DNA from: an uncultured Solirubrobacteraceae bacterium
GTDB taxonomy: Bacteria; Actinomycetota; Thermoleophilia; Solirubrobacterales; Solirubrobacteraceae
NCBI GenBank assembly: GCA_902806215.1
Contig: CADCVT010000126.1
Coordinates: 1-5,721, forward strand
DNA: 5,721 nucleotides
Reading direction: 5' to 3'
The notes under the pieces are model-generated. The model had not been told where the DNA came from and ran no database searches. It saw only the letters and a list, made by a program, of their open reading frames with translations. Positions 1 to 4,587 of the stretch are shown here, piece by piece (within the stretch, counting starts at the first letter, position 1; the number at the start of each line of letters is the position of its first letter). A program made the position numbers and the translations under genes.

Positions 1-628
1 CCGCGTCGGGCGAGCGCCCGGCGATCTCGGCTGCGAGCGCGCGGGCGGCCGCGAGCGGATCCTCGCTGACGCGGGTGACGAGCCCGAGCTCCGCGGCCTC
101 CTCGCCGCTGACGACGCGTCCGGTGTAGGTGAGCTCCTTCGCGACGTCGATCCGAGCCAGGCGCGTCAGCGTGTTCGTGATCCCCATGTCCGGGACGAGG
201 CCCCACTTGACCTCCATGACGCTGAGCTTGGCGTCGGGCGCGGCGATGCGGATGTCGGCGCCGAGCGCGATCTGCAGCCCGCCGCCGAAGCAGTTGCCGT
301 GCACGGCGGCGATCACGGGAACGGCGAGGTCGAGCCAGTCCGTGCAGGCGCGCTGGGCGACGTTCGCGCGGCGCCCGTCGCGGTCGAGCAGCGCGTCGAG
401 CGAGATCGGCCCGTTGAGGAACGACGCGACGTCGAGCCCGCTGCAGAAGCTCTTGCCGTCGCCGTGCAACACGACGGCGCGCACGCCGGGCGCGGCGGCG
501 ACCTCCTCGGCGGCGGCGAGGATCCCCTCGAACATCGCGAAGTCGAGGGCGTTGTGCTTGTCGGGGCGGCTCAGGGTGACGACGGCGACGTGCTCGTCGA
601 CCTCGATGCGGACACGCTGCTCGGTCAT
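1..628 (-). CDS. Crotonase / enoyl-CoA hydratase family protein, C-terminal part cut by window edge
   Basis: The frame is open from ATG at 628 to the left edge, giving 209 residues of a protein usually about 260-280 long. The N terminus reads MTEQRVRIEVDEHVAVVTLS, then RPDKHNALD, the classic crotonase opening. Oxyanion-hole elements are visible: CSGLD at residues 62-66 and the GNCFGGG loop at 111-117. The two-glutamate pair of true hydratases is incomplete. The position matching rat mitochondrial hydratase Glu144 is Gln119 (GGGLQIAL), while Glu139 matches Glu164. Asp147, in GLVPDMG, falls where dienoyl-CoA isomerase has its third acidic residue. The family acts on acyl-CoA thioesters in the cytoplasm; the exact reaction (hydratase, isomerase or other) cannot be fixed. 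The start follows the upstream gene's stop by 28 bases with no clear Shine-Dalgarno. Co-transcription with the RsbW-like gene is inferred from spacing. Family call very secure; substrate unknown. Confidence 0.93.
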   Translation of the reverse strand, partial: MTEQRVRIEVDEHVAVVTLSRPDKHNALDFAMFEGILAAAEEVAAAPGVRAVVLHGDGKSFCSGLDVASFLNGPISLDALLDRDGRRANVAQRACTDWLDLAVPVIAAVHGNCFGGGLQIALGADIRIAAPDAKLSVMEVKWGLVPDMGITNTLTRLARIDVAKELTYTGRVVSGEEAAELGLVTRVSEDPLAAARALAAEIAGRSPDA

Positions 629-656
629 GACGCCGAGGGTACGCGCTGCCGCGCGG

Positions 657-1103
657 TCAGGCGACGAGGCGCGGCGCGAACCGCATGACGATCTCGGTGC
701 CTGCGCGGGGGAGACGGCTGATCGTCAGATCGTCGGCGACCTCGGCGATCAGGCCGAGACCGAGCCCCAGGCCGGGACTGTCGGGACGCGGCGTGAGGCC
801 GATCCCGTCGTCGGAGACGCGGACCTCGATGTCGCCGTCGTGGGCGCCCTCGCTGACGAGCACCCGCATGCGCCCTGGCGTGGTCGGAAACGCATGCAGC
901 ACGGAGTTCGACGCCGCCTCGCTGACGGCCAGGGCAATCCTGGTCACCGTCGGCTGATCGGCACCGAGCCAGCGGGCCGCGCGGGTCGCGGCGCGCCGCA
1001 GGCGCGGGACGTTGACGGCGACCGCCTTTACGGTGACGTCTGCGGCAGAGGCAGGGACGTGGGTCGGCACGCCGTGAGGTCGTTCTGACTGCATCGGGTG
1101 CAT
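657..1103 (-). CDS. RsbW-like anti-sigma regulatory factor / serine-threonine kinase (HATPase_c_2 type)
   Basis: This is a 148-residue GHKL-fold ATPase without a sensor or phospho-acceptor domain. Motifs in order: N box ALAVSEAASNSVLHA (57-71) with Glu62 and Asn66; G1 box SDDGIGL (97-103); glycine-rich G2 segment GLGLGLGLI (111-119); and a final GTEIVMRF (135-142). This order and length match RsbW/SpoIIAB-like proteins, which in the known cases bind a sigma factor and phosphorylate an anti-anti-sigma partner. No sigma factor, STAS-domain antagonist or PP2C phosphatase is nearby, so this is an orphan and its target is unknown. ATG at 1103 gives the longest form. ATG at 1094 (Met4) is equally possible, because neither has a convincing ribosome binding site and the first 25 residues precede the fold. 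The gene is divergent from the gene at 1145 and lies upstream of the crotonase gene. Confidence 0.88.
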   Translation of the reverse strand: MHPMQSERPHGVPTHVPASAADVTVKAVAVNVPRLRRAATRAARWLGADQPTVTRIALAVSEAASNSVLHAFPTTPGRMRVLVSEGAHDGDIEVRVSDDGIGLTPRPDSPGLGLGLGLIAEVADDLTISRLPRAGTEIVMRFAPRLVA

Positions 1104-1144
1104 CTGGTTTATCCGGATCCGGTCCGTCGTACTCTCGGACCTCG
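1104..1144. promoter_or_regulatory. Short divergent promoter region with tandem ATCCGG and CCGGATCCGG palindrome
   Basis: These 41 bases must serve both divergent genes unless each has a promoter inside its neighbour. They contain ATCCGG twice in tandem (1111-1122), which creates the perfect 10-base palindrome CCGGATCCGG at 1113-1122. They also hold a 5-base inverted pair, GTCCG (1122-1126) and CGGAC (1136-1140). TACTCT at 1130-1135 fits the actinobacterial -10 pattern TANNNT for the plus strand. It would place the transcript start at about 1142-1145, that is at or within three bases of the ATG, and no Shine-Dalgarno precedes that ATG. A leaderless transcript is therefore plausible. No good -35 element is visible. 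All of this is pattern matching. Confidence 0.3.
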
Positions 1145-1477
1145 ATGACCGAGGCCCAGCAGGAGCAGCAGCTGGCCCGTAACGAGAGCGCGTTCCGCAA
1201 GGTCAACGAGGGCATCGACGCCGGGCGCGGCCTGACCGGTGCCGACCAGGTCCTCTCGTTCGTCTGCGAGTGCGGGCGCCTCGGCTGCAGCGAGATGGTC
1301 TCGCTCTCCGTGGGCGCCTACCAGGCCGTTCGGAGCTCCGGCCGCCAGTTCATCGTCAGGCCCGCCCACGTCAGCCTCGAGGCCGAGGTCGTCGTCGAGG
1401 AGCACGAGGGCTATGTGGTCACCGAGAAGACCGGCGTCGCGGGCGAGATCGCCGAGGAGCTCGATCCGCGCGACTAG
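1145..1477 (+). CDS. Small conserved-type protein of unknown function with CxCx4C motif
   Basis: This 110-residue, acidic, soluble protein has no signal peptide or membrane segment. A charged N-terminal segment, RNESAFRKVNEGID (12-25), is followed by FVCECGRLGC (39-48), which places cysteines at 41, 43 and 48. After that come VSLSVGAYQAVR (52-63), a RPAHVSLEAEVVVEEHEGYVV stretch (72-92) with His75 and His87, and a basic-acidic end. From memory, similar small proteins with a CECG...C motif and a later PxH segment are common hypothetical proteins in Solirubrobacterales and related actinobacteria. None has a function known to me. The three cysteines plus a histidine could bind zinc or another metal; this is inference. 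The ATG at 1145 has no Shine-Dalgarno and may be leaderless. Its TAG stop interlocks with the stop of the convergent membrane-protein gene in CTAG at 1474-1477. Confidence 0.85.
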   Translation: MTEAQQEQQLARNESAFRKVNEGIDAGRGLTGADQVLSFVCECGRLGCSEMVSLSVGAYQAVRSSGRQFIVRPAHVSLEAEVVVEEHEGYVVTEKTGVAGEIAEELDPRD

Positions 1478-2085
1478 CCGCGCCGCCAGGCCCGCGGCGC
1501 GCGCCAGTCCTGCCTGATCGCGAGCAGGCGGAACCCGAAGACGGCAGCGGCCGCGACGGCGCCAAGCACGGGCTCGTAGGCGTCGAGCTCCCACGCCACC
1601 GCGACGAGCAGCGCGCCGGCGATCGCCGGGACCGCGTAGAGCTCGGTGTCGGGCCGGAAGAGCGCCGGGGTCTCGCGCGCGATGACGTCGCGGAGGAGGC
1701 CGCCGCCGGCGGCGGGCGTGACGCCGAGCGCCGCCGCGGCGACCGGCGCGAGGCCGTGGTCGAGCGCCTTCACGGTGCCGGTCACGCAGAACAGGCCGAG
1801 GCCGGCGGCGTCGAACACCAGAAGCGCCCGGGTGAGCCGCTCGAGCGCGGAGTGCGCGAAGAACGCCACCGCGGCGCCGGCGAGCGGGACCACGAGGTAC
1901 TCCCACTCGGTGAACGCCGGCGGCGGCGTGTCCCCGAGGGCGACGTCGCGCAGGATCCCGCCGCCGAGCGCCGTGATGACCGCGAGGAACGCGATGCCGA
2001 TGACGTCGAAGTCGCGGCGGATGGCCATCAGGGCGCCGGACATCGCGAAGGCGAAGAGGCCGGTGAGCTCGAGCGCGTGCTGCAC
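1474..2085 (-). CDS. UPF0126 / TRIC-type seven-helix membrane protein (putative cation channel)
   Basis: The predicted product is 203 residues, the usual length for the UPF0126 family (E. coli YicG/YadS type). It shows the internal duplication typical of the family: GGGILRD at 41-47 and GGGLLRD at 127-133, each followed by a proline-containing segment (DTPPP, RETPALF). DAAGLGLFCVTGTVKALDHG (92-111) precedes the second repeat. About seven hydrophobic helices fill the rest, and the tail is short and basic. Prokaryotic TRIC homologues of this family form trimeric K+/Na+-permeable channels in the cytoplasmic membrane; glycine transport has been proposed for some members. The GTG at 2083-2085 was chosen because MQHALELTGLFAFAMSG is the typical family start and it lies 31 bases after the upstream stop; its Shine-Dalgarno is weak. 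An in-frame extension to 2229 would overlap the neighbour and is not supported. Probably co-transcribed with the SnoaL-like gene. Confidence 0.9.
   Translation of the reverse strand: MQHALELTGLFAFAMSGALMAIRRDFDVIGIAFLAVITALGGGILRDVALGDTPPPAFTEWEYLVVPLAGAAVAFFAHSALERLTRALLVFDAAGLGLFCVTGTVKALDHGLAPVAAAALGVTPAAGGGLLRDVIARETPALFRPDTELYAVPAIAGALLVAVAWELDAYEPVLGAVAAAAVFGFRLLAIRQDWRAPRAWRRG
1479..1501 (+). terminator. GC-rich hairpin just after the stop of the CxCx4C gene
   Basis: CGCGCCGC (1479-1486) and GCGGCGCG (1494-1501) form a perfect 8-base-pair stem with a 7-base loop. It begins one base after the TAG at 1475-1477. No T-run follows on the plus strand, so it is not a textbook intrinsic terminator, although U-poor hairpins are common at gene ends in high-GC actinobacteria. 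The same DNA encodes the last residues (RAPRAWRRG) of the opposing gene, so the GC-rich arms may partly reflect Arg/Ala codons. Confidence 0.35.
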
Positions 2086-2116
2086 GCGCCCGAGTCTCGC
2101 AGCGGCCGCTCCGGGG

Positions 2117-2473
2117 CTAGTGCTCGAGGAAGCCGGTGACGTCCGCCAGCCTGCCGTCGGGCGCGACGACGGCGAAGTCGATCCCGGTCGCGATCGGGTC
2201 GCCGCCCTCCGGCGCGATGTGCCAGGCAAAGCGCATGCGGTCGTTGTGCGCGTCCGGCCCCTGGGCGAGCGTGAAGCGGTGCCCGGGGTACTGCGCCTGC
2301 GCGCCCGCGATCATCGCGTCGAGGCCCTCGTGGCCCTCGCCGCGCATGAGCGGGTCGAGGTACGTCGCCTCGGCGGTGAACGTCTGCTCGACGAGCGCGC
2401 GCCGGCGCTCGGGGTCGGTCTCGTTCCACGCCGCGAGGTAGGTGTCGACGACGGTGGCGACATCGGTGGCCAT
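2117..2473 (-). CDS. SnoaL-like / NTF2-fold protein
   Basis: This 118-residue cytoplasmic protein has the pattern of the SnoaL-like polyketide-cyclase/NTF2 superfamily. An amphipathic N-terminal helix pair, VVDTYLAAWNETDPERRRALVEQTFT (8-33), leads into a short strand, ATYLDPLMRGEGHEGLDAMI (36-55). A curved sheet follows, with RFTLAQGPDAHNDRMRFAWHI (66-86) and a closing GIDFAVVAPDGRLADVTGFLE (97-117). The His/Asp/Glu residues (His65, His76, His85, Asp99) could line the cone-shaped pocket, but no catalytic set is certain and many family members have unknown ligands. The start is well supported: ATG at 2473 has a perfect AGGAGG (2480-2485) six bases upstream. The longer in-frame extension upstream is composition noise. 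It is the first gene of a probable two-gene unit with the UPF0126 gene and is divergent from the HU gene. Confidence 0.85.
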   Translation of the reverse strand: MATDVATVVDTYLAAWNETDPERRRALVEQTFTAEATYLDPLMRGEGHEGLDAMIAGAQAQYPGHRFTLAQGPDAHNDRMRFAWHIAPEGGDPIATGIDFAVVAPDGRLADVTGFLEH

Positions 2474-2479
2474 GAGGTG

Positions 2480-2485
2480 CCTCCT
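2480..2485 (-). promoter_or_regulatory. Ribosome binding site of the SnoaL-like gene
   Basis: AGGAGG on the minus strand (CCTCCT on the plus strand) lies six bases before ATG at 2473. It is one of only two strong Shine-Dalgarno sequences in the window and fixes this start. Confidence 0.85.
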
Positions 2486-2604
2486 GAGGGGCTCGTTTGC
2501 CTTGCTCGAGCACCGTCGCAGCGGCCGCCGGGCTGCACAACTCCCTGCGAGGTAAGGGAATCCGTCCGACAGGGCTGGCACGTTGCAGACGCCACTTCCA
2601 CATC
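2486..2604. promoter_or_regulatory. Divergent intergenic region between SnoaL-like and HU genes
   Basis: This region must carry promoters for both divergent genes. On the plus strand, GGGAAT (2556-2561) and GTTG (2582-2585) resemble the -35 and -10 elements of SigR/SigH-type ECF promoters. The spacing is 20 bases, one or two more than the usual 18-19. The implied transcript start near 2592 would leave a sensible leader before the ribosome binding site at 2606. TCCCT (2542-2546) and AGGGA (2555-2559) form a small inverted repeat overlapping that -35. I see no convincing TANNNT box with a -35 partner on either strand, and no promoter I would call for the minus strand. TGCTCGAGCA (2503-2512) is a perfect palindrome of unknown meaning. 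Confidence 0.25.
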
Positions 2605-2605
2605 G

Positions 2606-2611
2606 AGGAGG
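2606..2611 (+). promoter_or_regulatory. Ribosome binding site of the HU gene
   Basis: AGGAGG lies seven bases upstream of GTG at 2619. This decides the GTG start over the in-frame ATG at 2583. Confidence 0.88.
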
Positions 2612-2618
2612 TTGTCCC

Positions 2619-2903
2619 GTGGCGACGATCAACAAGACCGAGCTTGCACGCGCGGTCGCCGAGGACACAGGCCTGACCAACGGACAGGCCAAGGAAGCGA
2701 TCGAGGCGACGCTCGAGCAGATCGCCAACGAGCTGGGCTCGGGCAACGAGGTGACGCTGCCGGGCTTCGGCAAGTTCGGCGTCTCCGAGCGCTCCGCGCG
2801 TCAGGGTCGCAACCCGCAGACGGGCGAGCCGATGGAGATCAAGGCCTCCAGGGTCCCGCGGTTCTCCGCGGCGTCCGGCCTGAAGTCGGCCGTCAAGAGC
2901 TAG
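2619..2903 (+). CDS. hup: HU-family nucleoid DNA-binding protein
   Basis: The product is 94 residues, the canonical size of HU without the long Lys/Ala-rich tail found in mycobacterial and Streptomyces HupB/HupS. The N-terminal helical dimerisation half reads MATINKTELARAVAEDTGLT (1-20) and continues to about residue 42. The signature LPGFGKFGV (47-55) follows, then the DNA-embracing beta arm. The arm tip, GRNPQTGEP (63-71), carries Pro66, the residue that intercalates into DNA in HU/IHF structures. The C terminus, ASRVPRFSAASGLKSAVKS, is the usual final strand and helix. HU binds and bends DNA non-specifically as a dimer and compacts the nucleoid. The GTG start is fixed by a perfect AGGAGG. 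The gene appears monocistronic, and its TAG interlocks with the nhaA stop in CTAG at 2900-2903. Very secure. Confidence 0.96.
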   Translation: MATINKTELARAVAEDTGLTNGQAKEAIEATLEQIANELGSGNEVTLPGFGKFGVSERSARQGRNPQTGEPMEIKASRVPRFSAASGLKSAVKS

Positions 2904-4129
2904 CTGCGCGCGCGGCGGAGCGGACGCTCCGCCGCGCCTGTCAGCTCGGGCGCCGCCCTGGTGCCCAACGCTCGGAGCATGGCCGCGCCGAGGACGCCTG
3001 CGGTGATCGAGCCGATGAAGATGCCGACCTTCGCCTCGTCGACCAGGACCGGGTCGTCGAACGCCAGCGAGGCGATGAACAGCGAGACCGTGAAGCCGAT
3101 GCCGGCGAGCGCGCCGACGCCGGCGATCTGACGCCGCTCGACGCCGTCGGGGAGCGTCCCCGCCCGAAGCCGCAGCGCGAGGAACGTCGCTCCGGTGACG
3201 CCGGCGATCTTGCCGAGGACGAGGCCCGCGACGACCGCCCAGGTCAGCGAGCTCGACAACGCGTCGCTCAGGACGCCTCCGCCGAACTCGACACCGGCGT
3301 TGGCCAGCGCGAACAGCGGCACGACCACGAACGCGGTGACCGGGTGCAGCCGGTGCTCGAGGTCCTCGAGGACGTTGCGCCCGTCGCTTCCGCGACCGGC
3401 CGGCGTGAGCAGCCCGAGGACGACGCCCGCGATCGTCGCGTGGACGCCCGACTCGTGCACCGCGACCCACAGCAGCAGCGCGAGCGGCACGAACGCCCGC
3501 ACGGCGCGGACGCCGAGGACGCGCACCCCGACGACGAACGCGACGGTGGCGGCGGACGCGACGAGCCACCACGCCGAGACGTCGCCCGAGTACACGAGCG
3601 CGATGATCGTGATCGCGATGATGTCATCGACGATCGCGATCGTCAGCAGGAACAGGCGCACGCCGCTCGAGATCCGGTCGCCGAGCACCGCGAGCACCCC
3701 GATCGCGAACGCGATATCGGTCGCCGCGGGGATCGCCCAGCCGCGCGCGCCCTCGCCGCCGGAGACCACCAGCACGAAGATCAGCACCGGCAGCACGACC
3801 CCGCCGACCGCGGCGATGGCCGGCAGCGCCGCGGCCCGCGGCGAGTTCAGCTCGCCACAGACGAGCTCGCGCTTGATCTCCAGCCCGACGACGAAGAAGA
3901 ACAGCGCCATCAGCCCGTCGTTGACCCAGTGGCGCAGGTCGAGCTCGAGGCCCAGCCACAGCTTCGTCTCCCACAGGTCCTCGTACGCGTCGCCGGCCGG
4001 GCTGTTCGCCCATACGACCGCGACGATCGCTGCCACGAGCAGGACGATCCCGCCCGCTGCCTCCTGGCGCAGGAACTCCCGGAGGGGGTCGACGACCGCC
4101 TCCCGGACGCGCACGGCCGGCGCCCTCAC
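2900..4129 (-). CDS. nhaA: NhaA-family Na+/H+ antiporter
   Basis: The 409-residue product has about 12 transmembrane helices and exchanges cytoplasmic Na+ or Li+ for external H+ at the plasma membrane. Functional residues known from E. coli NhaA are all present: the TM4 motif ATDIAFAIG with Asp138 (E. coli Asp133); the TM5 ion-binding pair in AIVDDIIAI, Asp168-Asp169 (Asp163-Asp164); and Lys307 in GLVLGKIAG (Lys300). The pH-sensing cytoplasmic region VGLEIKREL (81-89) is conserved, as is GIGFTVSLFIASLAF (343-357). The cytoplasmic tail after residue 388 is short, basic and variable. The GTG at 4127-4129 overlaps the TGA of the CBS gene in GTGA; no Shine-Dalgarno is visible, so translation probably depends on reinitiation after the CBS gene. 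In characterised bacteria nhaA is often transcribed alone, so this coupling is the unusual point. All key residues are intact, so the protein should be functional. Confidence 0.97.
   Translation of the reverse strand: MRAPAVRVREAVVDPLREFLRQEAAGGIVLLVAAIVAVVWANSPAGDAYEDLWETKLWLGLELDLRHWVNDGLMALFFFVVGLEIKRELVCGELNSPRAAALPAIAAVGGVVLPVLIFVLVVSGGEGARGWAIPAATDIAFAIGVLAVLGDRISSGVRLFLLTIAIVDDIIAITIIALVYSGDVSAWWLVASAATVAFVVGVRVLGVRAVRAFVPLALLLWVAVHESGVHATIAGVVLGLLTPAGRGSDGRNVLEDLEHRLHPVTAFVVVPLFALANAGVEFGGGVLSDALSSSLTWAVVAGLVLGKIAGVTGATFLALRLRAGTLPDGVERRQIAGVGALAGIGFTVSLFIASLAFDDPVLVDEAKVGIFIGSITAGVLGAAMLRALGTRAAPELTGAAERPLRRARS
2910..2937 (+). terminator. Perfect 13-base inverted repeat downstream of the HU gene
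   Basis: GCGCGGCGGAGCG (2910-2922) and CGCTCCGCCGCGC (2925-2937) are exact reverse complements separated by GA. A realistic stem of about 11 pairs with a six-base loop would be very stable. It starts six bases after the HU stop codon. No T-run follows on either strand, so termination by this hairpin alone is inferred. The repeat lies within the last codons of nhaA (encoding AAERPLRRAR), so it could also fold in the nhaA mRNA near its end. Confidence 0.55.
4126..4129 (-). promoter_or_regulatory. GTGA start-stop overlap, CBS gene to nhaA
   Basis: GTG of nhaA (4129-4127) overlaps TGA of the CBS gene (4128-4126). The preceding sequence, including the Arg/Phe/Leu/Ala end of the CBS protein, offers no clear Shine-Dalgarno, again suggesting translational coupling. 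Confidence 0.8.
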
Positions 4130-4587
4130 CGGGCGAGGAAACGCTCGGCGAGCGCGCCGAAGAAGTCGCTGCGCGTGATCAAGCCGACGACGCGCTTGCC
4201 GTCGACGATCGGGATCACCAGGACCCGGTGGTGCAGGAAGACCTCGGCGATCTGCGCGTCGGAGAAGTCCGGGCCGACCTCGACGTGCTCGGTGAGCATG
4301 TACCGGCCCACGGCCTCGACGCGGCAGCTCTCGCGCTTCTCGAGCGCCTCGTCGAGCGACCGCGTCAGGAACGCCGCCCCCTTCAGCGTCTTGAGGTAGC
4401 CGGGGAAGAGCGCCTCCATGAACTCTCGTTCGCCGAAGATCCCGGCGAACCGGTCCTGGGCGTCGACCACAGGGAGGGCCGGGAGACCGGCGTCGAGCAC
4501 GCTCCGCACCGCCGTCTCCACGCGCTCGTCGACGCGCAGCAGCGGCGGGGACTGCAGGACGAGGTCGGAGATCGCGCGGGGGCTCAT
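4126..4587 (-). CDS. Two-CBS-domain (Bateman module) protein
   Basis: The 153-residue soluble protein consists almost entirely of a CBS pair. CBS1 spans about residues 8-60, including ERVETAVRSVLDAGLPALPV then VDAQDRFAGIFGEREFMEAL. CBS2 spans about 95-150 and ends in VIPIVDGKRVVGLITRSDFF (124-143). A linker, FPGYLKTLKGAAFLTRSLDE (61-80), separates them. Such pairs bind adenine nucleotides or related ligands in the cleft between the domains and usually regulate a partner. The GxxTxxD-type element GLITRSD (135-141) fits ribose/phosphate binding in CBS2. There is no DNA-binding or enzymatic domain, so a regulatory role is inferred. The ATG at 4585-4587 overlaps the TGA of the upstream permease gene (ATGA), and its own TGA overlaps the nhaA start. 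The frame stays open far upstream, but that part is out-of-frame permease sequence. Most likely job: sensing nucleotide or energy state for one or both flanking ion transporters. Confidence 0.92.
   Translation of the reverse strand: MSPRAISDLVLQSPPLLRVDERVETAVRSVLDAGLPALPVVDAQDRFAGIFGEREFMEALFPGYLKTLKGAAFLTRSLDEALEKRESCRVEAVGRYMLTEHVEVGPDFSDAQIAEVFLHHRVLVIPIVDGKRVVGLITRSDFFGALAERFLAR
4584..4587 (-). promoter_or_regulatory. ATGA start-stop overlap, permease to CBS gene
   Basis: ATG of the CBS gene (4587-4585) and TGA of the permease gene (4586-4584) share two bases. The 18 bases before the ATG contain no purine-rich Shine-Dalgarno, which fits termination-reinitiation coupling. Confidence 0.8.

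Noticed and set aside
2086..2229. N-terminal extension of the UPF0126 protein to an ATG at 2229
   Set aside because: It would overlap the SnoaL-like gene in another frame, and the extra residues are not hydrophobic or family-like. GTG at 2085 gives the standard family length.
1544..2528. GCAGCGGCCGC present three times (1544-1554, 2099-2109, 2518-2528)
   Set aside because: At this base composition, a rough estimate predicts many repeated 11-base GC-rich words by chance in a window of this size. One copy lies inside coding sequence and no common position relative to genes is seen.
2474..2618. Small RNA or riboswitch in the divergent intergenic region
   Set aside because: Only short inverted pairs of 5-10 bases are present, with no extended structure or recognisable riboswitch core.
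3600..3660. Dense GATCG/CGATCGCGATCG repeats with inverted symmetry
   Set aside because: They encode the Ile/Asp/Ala-rich TM5 of NhaA (AIVDDIIAITII), using ATC, GAC, GAT and GCG codons. No separate regulatory role is needed.
1646..4399. Very long open frame on the plus strand (over 900 codons) spanning several genes
   Set aside because: It runs antisense to, or out of frame with, the UPF0126, SnoaL-like, NhaA and CBS genes and through the HU gene region. Its translation is low-complexity Arg/Asp/Glu/Ala sequence typical of high-GC shadow frames, with no recognisable domain.
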